DNA of 64,000 bases from Mesorhizobium sp. WSM3862 (GTDB taxonomy: Bacteria > Pseudomonadota > Alphaproteobacteria > Rhizobiales > Rhizobiaceae), in NCBI RefSeq assembly GCF_002294985.1, contig NZ_NSGE01000002.1:558001-622000 (forward strand), in the 5' to 3' direction. The translations under genes were made by a program, and so were the position numbers. Of this stretch, positions 61,377-64,000 are shown one piece after another (within the stretch, counting starts at the first letter, position 1; each line of letters opens with the position of its first letter). The notes below the pieces were generated by a model that worked only from the letters and a program-made list of their open reading frames with translations, was not told the origin of the DNA and did not search any database.

Positions 61377-63464
61377 CTACCTTCCTTCTCGATACCACAT
61401 GGAGCCGATGGCCAGGAGCAGCAAGCCGAGGCCGAGGAAGCCGCCGAACAGCGGCACGCGCGAGACGGCCTTCAGCGTGCTGTCGTCGGTGGTGCGCAGC
61501 CCGATCCAATCGTTCCCCGATGCCGCCCCCGAGGAGCGGACCGGTACGATCGAAGGCAATGCCACACCGCCGGCAAGATCGCCAAGCATGGAGGATGGCG
61601 CGAGCCGGCGCACGCTGCCGCCGGTCGCCTCGGCCGGCGCCTTCAGCCTGTCCTCGGTGGAAACGACATCGGCGAATTCAGGCGCATTGATCGGGCCGAC
61701 ATGGGCAAGCGCGGAGAGGTCGCCGTTGCCGACCTGATAGAGGCCGATCTCGCTGGTCTGCAGGCTGCCCGTGAAAATCCCTGGTTCGGCTTTTTCCAGC
61801 TTGACGGTCATCGTCTTGCCGGAAGGCGTGATCACCTGAGCGGGGCCGGGATCGTCGCTCATCGTCTGGCGGCGGATTTCCAGCACCATGCCGCGACCGT
61901 CGGCGGTTAGCCGTTCTTCTTCAAGTTCGGGTTCCTTCATCAGCCAATGGGCGATGCGCCGATAGAGCTGGACATGCGGCCCGCCGCCTTCGAAGCCGCG
62001 CGCCCACAGCCAGCCCTGATCGGAAAGCAGCATGCCGACCCGGCCTTCGCCCTTGCGGTCGAGCACAAGCAGGGGGCGGTCGTCGGCCCCTTTCATCACC
62101 ACCGCGCCCTCGGGGTTCTTGACGCCGATGGTGCGGAACCAGCGGCTCCAGCGCGGCGGATCGGCGGCGGAGCCGTCGAGCCCGCGCGTGACCGGGTGGC
62201 GCTGGCCGAGATCGGTGAGACGCGGATAGAAGGCCTTATCGACGACCTCGCCGCTCGGCATCGCGGGCAGGGCCGACATCAGCGGCGTTCGGGCGATGGA
62301 GCTTTCGCCGGCATATTCGGGCCCGGCGGCAATCAGCAGCGCGCCGCCCTTTTCGACATATTCGGAGATGTAGTCGTAATACAGGATCGGCAGCACGTCG
62401 CGGTGCTGATAGCGGTCGAAGATGATCAGATCGAAATCCTTGATTTTCTCGACGAACAGCTCGCGCGTCGGGAAGGCGATCAGCGACAGCTCGTTGATCG
62501 GGGTGCCGTCCTGCTTTTCCGGCGGTCGCAGAATGGTGAAGTGGACGAGGTCGACCGAAGCGTCGGATTTCAACAGGTTGCGCCAGGTGCGCTCGCCGGC
62601 ATGCGGCTCGCCGGAGACCAGAAGCACGCGCAGATGATCGCGAATGCCGTCGACCAGCGCGATGGCGCGGTTGTTGGTGTCGGTCAACTCGCCCGGCTCG
62701 TGGTCGATCGAAAGCTGGACGATGTTGCGGCCCGCGTTGGGAATGGTGACTTCAAGCTTCATCGGCTGACCGATGGTCGCATGCTCGACAGAGACCTGCT
62801 CGCCATTGACCGAGACCCGCACGTCGACCGGGCCGCCCTGGCCTTCCATGGAAAGCACCCGATAGCTCATGTCGAGCGGCTTGCCGACGAGGCCAAAGCG
62901 CGGCGCGTTCTCGAAGCGGATGCGGCGGTCCTTCTCGTGCTCGTTGCCGGTGATCAGCGCATGGAGCGGCGCGTTGAATTCCGGAGCGCCGGCCGGCGCG
63001 TCATGCACCTCGCCATCGGTGATCATGATGGCGCCGCCGATGCGCGAGGGCGGCACATCGCGGAAAGCGCTTTCCAGCGCGCCGAACAGCCTGGTTTCCG
63101 TGCGCTCATCGGCGGCCTCGGATTTGCCGGCCTCGACGACGCGGACGTCGAATTGCTTGAAACGGCCGAGGCGCTGCTGAAGGCCCGTCAGCGCTTCGTC
63201 GGTCTGCTTGGTGCGGTCGCCGATGTCCTGGCTCTGGCTGCGATCGACGATGACCGCGACGACGCTCTTCAATGCCTCGCGTTCCTCGTCGAGGAAAACG
63301 GGATTGAGCAGTGCCGCGCCCAGCGCCAGCAGGGCGATGAAGCGCAGGACAGAGCCGCGCTGACGGAACCACAGGCCGGCCAGCGCGAGCAGCGCGAGCG
63401 GCACGATGACGACCCAGAACAGCGGCCAGGAAACGAGCGGCTCGAAGGAGATCGACCAGTTCAT
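61377..63464 (-). CDS. Large membrane protein with VWA-like and amidotransferase-like regions
   Basis: The 695-residue protein has two N-terminal membrane helices (WPLFWVVIVPLALLALAGLW and LRFIALLALGAALLNPVFL) and one at the C-terminus (FGGFLGLGLLLLAIGSMWY). Just after the first pair is a MIDAS-like D-x-S-x-S (VAVIVDRSQSQD) and MITDGEVHD, as in von Willebrand A domains. In the middle a glutamine-amidotransferase-like region (DLIIFDRYQHRDVLPILYYD, KGGALLIAAGPEY) lacks an obvious cysteine. This layout is known from clusters with MoxR ATPase, DUF58 and DUF4159 genes. It is next to such a DUF4159 gene (3 bases apart), so an operon is likely. Confidence 0.85.
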   Translation of the reverse strand: MNWSISFEPLVSWPLFWVVIVPLALLALAGLWFRQRGSVLRFIALLALGAALLNPVFLDEEREALKSVVAVIVDRSQSQDIGDRTKQTDEALTGLQQRLGRFKQFDVRVVEAGKSEAADERTETRLFGALESAFRDVPPSRIGGAIMITDGEVHDAPAGAPEFNAPLHALITGNEHEKDRRIRFENAPRFGLVGKPLDMSYRVLSMEGQGGPVDVRVSVNGEQVSVEHATIGQPMKLEVTIPNAGRNIVQLSIDHEPGELTDTNNRAIALVDGIRDHLRVLLVSGEPHAGERTWRNLLKSDASVDLVHFTILRPPEKQDGTPINELSLIAFPTRELFVEKIKDFDLIIFDRYQHRDVLPILYYDYISEYVEKGGALLIAAGPEYAGESSIARTPLMSALPAMPSGEVVDKAFYPRLTDLGQRHPVTRGLDGSAADPPRWSRWFRTIGVKNPEGAVVMKGADDRPLLVLDRKGEGRVGMLLSDQGWLWARGFEGGGPHVQLYRRIAHWLMKEPELEEERLTADGRGMVLEIRRQTMSDDPGPAQVITPSGKTMTVKLEKAEPGIFTGSLQTSEIGLYQVGNGDLSALAHVGPINAPEFADVVSTEDRLKAPAEATGGSVRRLAPSSMLGDLAGGVALPSIVPVRSSGAASGNDWIGLRTTDDSTLKAVSRVPLFGGFLGLGLLLLAIGSMWYREGR

Positions 63465-63467
63465 GAA

Positions 63468-64000
63468 CTACTGTCCCAGCCGTTCGAGCAGGACGGGCAC
63501 ATGCACCTGGTCGGATTTGTAGTTGCCGGTCAGCATGTACATCATGATGTTGACGCCGGCGCGCAGCGCGTAGACGCGCTGCATCGGATCCGGCGGCACG
63601 GTCGGCAGCATCGGATCGCCGTTCTCGTCGACCGCCCAGGCGCCGGCGAAATCATTACCGGTGATCATGATCGGGGAGACGCCGTCGCCGGTGCGCACGG
63701 GACGGTTCTCGGTGTTGCTGGCATCGAGCGAGGCTTCGACCCAGAGCGGACTGCCGTTGAAGCGGCCGGGAAACTCGGGAAGGATGAAGAAGGACTTCGT
63801 CAGCACATGGTCCGAGGGCACCGGCTCCAGCGGCGGCACGTTCAGATTGCCGAGAATATCGCGCAGCCGCTCGGTGGCCGGGCTTGCCGAGCCGCCGCCG
63901 ATGCCGTTGGAGAACTGGTCGCGCGTGTCGAAGAGAACCGTGCCGCCCTGCTGCATATAGGCGTCGATGCGGGCGATCGCGGCTTCGCTGGGCATCGGCG
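63468..64000 (-). CDS. DUF4159-domain membrane protein (partial, cut by window edge)
   Basis: The visible 177 residues are the C-terminal part of a DUF4159 protein (ERLRDILGNLNVPPLEPVPS, HVLTKSFFILPEFPGRFNG, ending YKSDQVHVPVLLERLGQ). This domain has a class I amidotransferase-like fold. The reading frame continues beyond position 64000, so the start is not seen; an internal ATG at 63995 is not the likely start. In this gene cluster such proteins carry N-terminal BatA-like membrane helices. Its stop lies 3 bases before the VWA-like gene on the same strand. Confidence 0.85.
   Translation of the reverse strand, partial: PMPSEAAIARIDAYMQQGGTVLFDTRDQFSNGIGGGSASPATERLRDILGNLNVPPLEPVPSDHVLTKSFFILPEFPGRFNGSPLWVEASLDASNTENRPVRTGDGVSPIMITGNDFAGAWAVDENGDPMLPTVPPDPMQRVYALRAGVNIMMYMLTGNYKSDQVHVPVLLERLGQ

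Overview
The window is GC-rich, densely packed chromosomal DNA from an alphaproteobacterium of the order Hyphomicrobiales (Rhizobiales). It looks most like Mesorhizobium or a close relative. The evidence is the ctrA - receiver - chpT - eipA (DUF1134) neighbourhood known from Brucella and Sinorhizobium, a fused trpE(G) with a WWW leader peptide, a choXWV choline transporter, a NolR-like ArsR regulator, and several families of short palindromic interspersed repeats of rhizobial type. I see no phage, insertion sequence, CRISPR array, rRNA or tRNA. All genus-level statements come from recognition, not from a database search.

Layout. 1-5.2 kb: cell-cycle and envelope block with a FliJ-like protein, CtrA, an orphan single-domain receiver, the phosphotransferase ChpT, EipA and a membrane-anchored coiled-coil protein. 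5.2-14.2 kb: SpoU-type RNA methyltransferase, NolR-like regulator, HugZ-like haem protein, an AMACR-like racemase plus HSD10-like dehydrogenase pair, GNAT, glutathionyl-hydroquinone reductase, Nudix, metallophosphoesterase, a tail-anchored unknown and an alpha/beta hydrolase. 14.4-20.8 kb: a TPR protein, leuA with an upstream Leu-rich leader peptide, and a two-gene ATP-grasp/esterase module. 20.8-25.7 kb: two SDRs, an AbrB-type membrane protein, a monooxygenase-fold protein, a Tat-exported DsrE protein and a duplicated Cys-rich exported protein. 25.7-34.8 kb: a repeat, a cation-efflux protein, trpE(G) with its attenuator, an AstE/AspA-type hydrolase, a flavin disulphide oxidoreductase, an acetyltransferase, and a GlxA-type regulator divergent from an isochorismatase-fold hydrolase.

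34.8-44.2 kb: formate-tetrahydrofolate ligase bracketed by inverted copies of a small repeat. Next comes a five-gene minus-strand operon (coiled-coil protein, unknown, AAA+ ATPase, DUF6638, DUF2333), the best candidate here for an undescribed system. A block of palindromic repeats sits inside this operon and appears to supply a ribosome-binding site. 44.2-49.3 kb: thymidine kinase, choXWV with an internal terminator, and a persulfide dioxygenase-rhodanese fusion. 49.4-56.8 kb: two SARP/BTAD-like regulators with TolB-like and TPR regions flank a cysteine-synthase-like enzyme and an AADC-family decarboxylase, followed by a small DUF1127-like protein. 56.8-64 kb: a frameshifted YCII gene, an OmpR/EnvZ-type two-component pair, three small exported or membrane proteins, a ClpS adaptor, and two genes of a VWA/DUF4159 membrane cluster that runs off the right end.

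Regulatory highlights are two amino-acid leader peptides (trpL with three Trp codons, a leuA leader with five Leu in six codons), four GANTC sites in about 300 bases upstream of ctrA, and strong terminators after ctrA, after fhs and between choX and choW.
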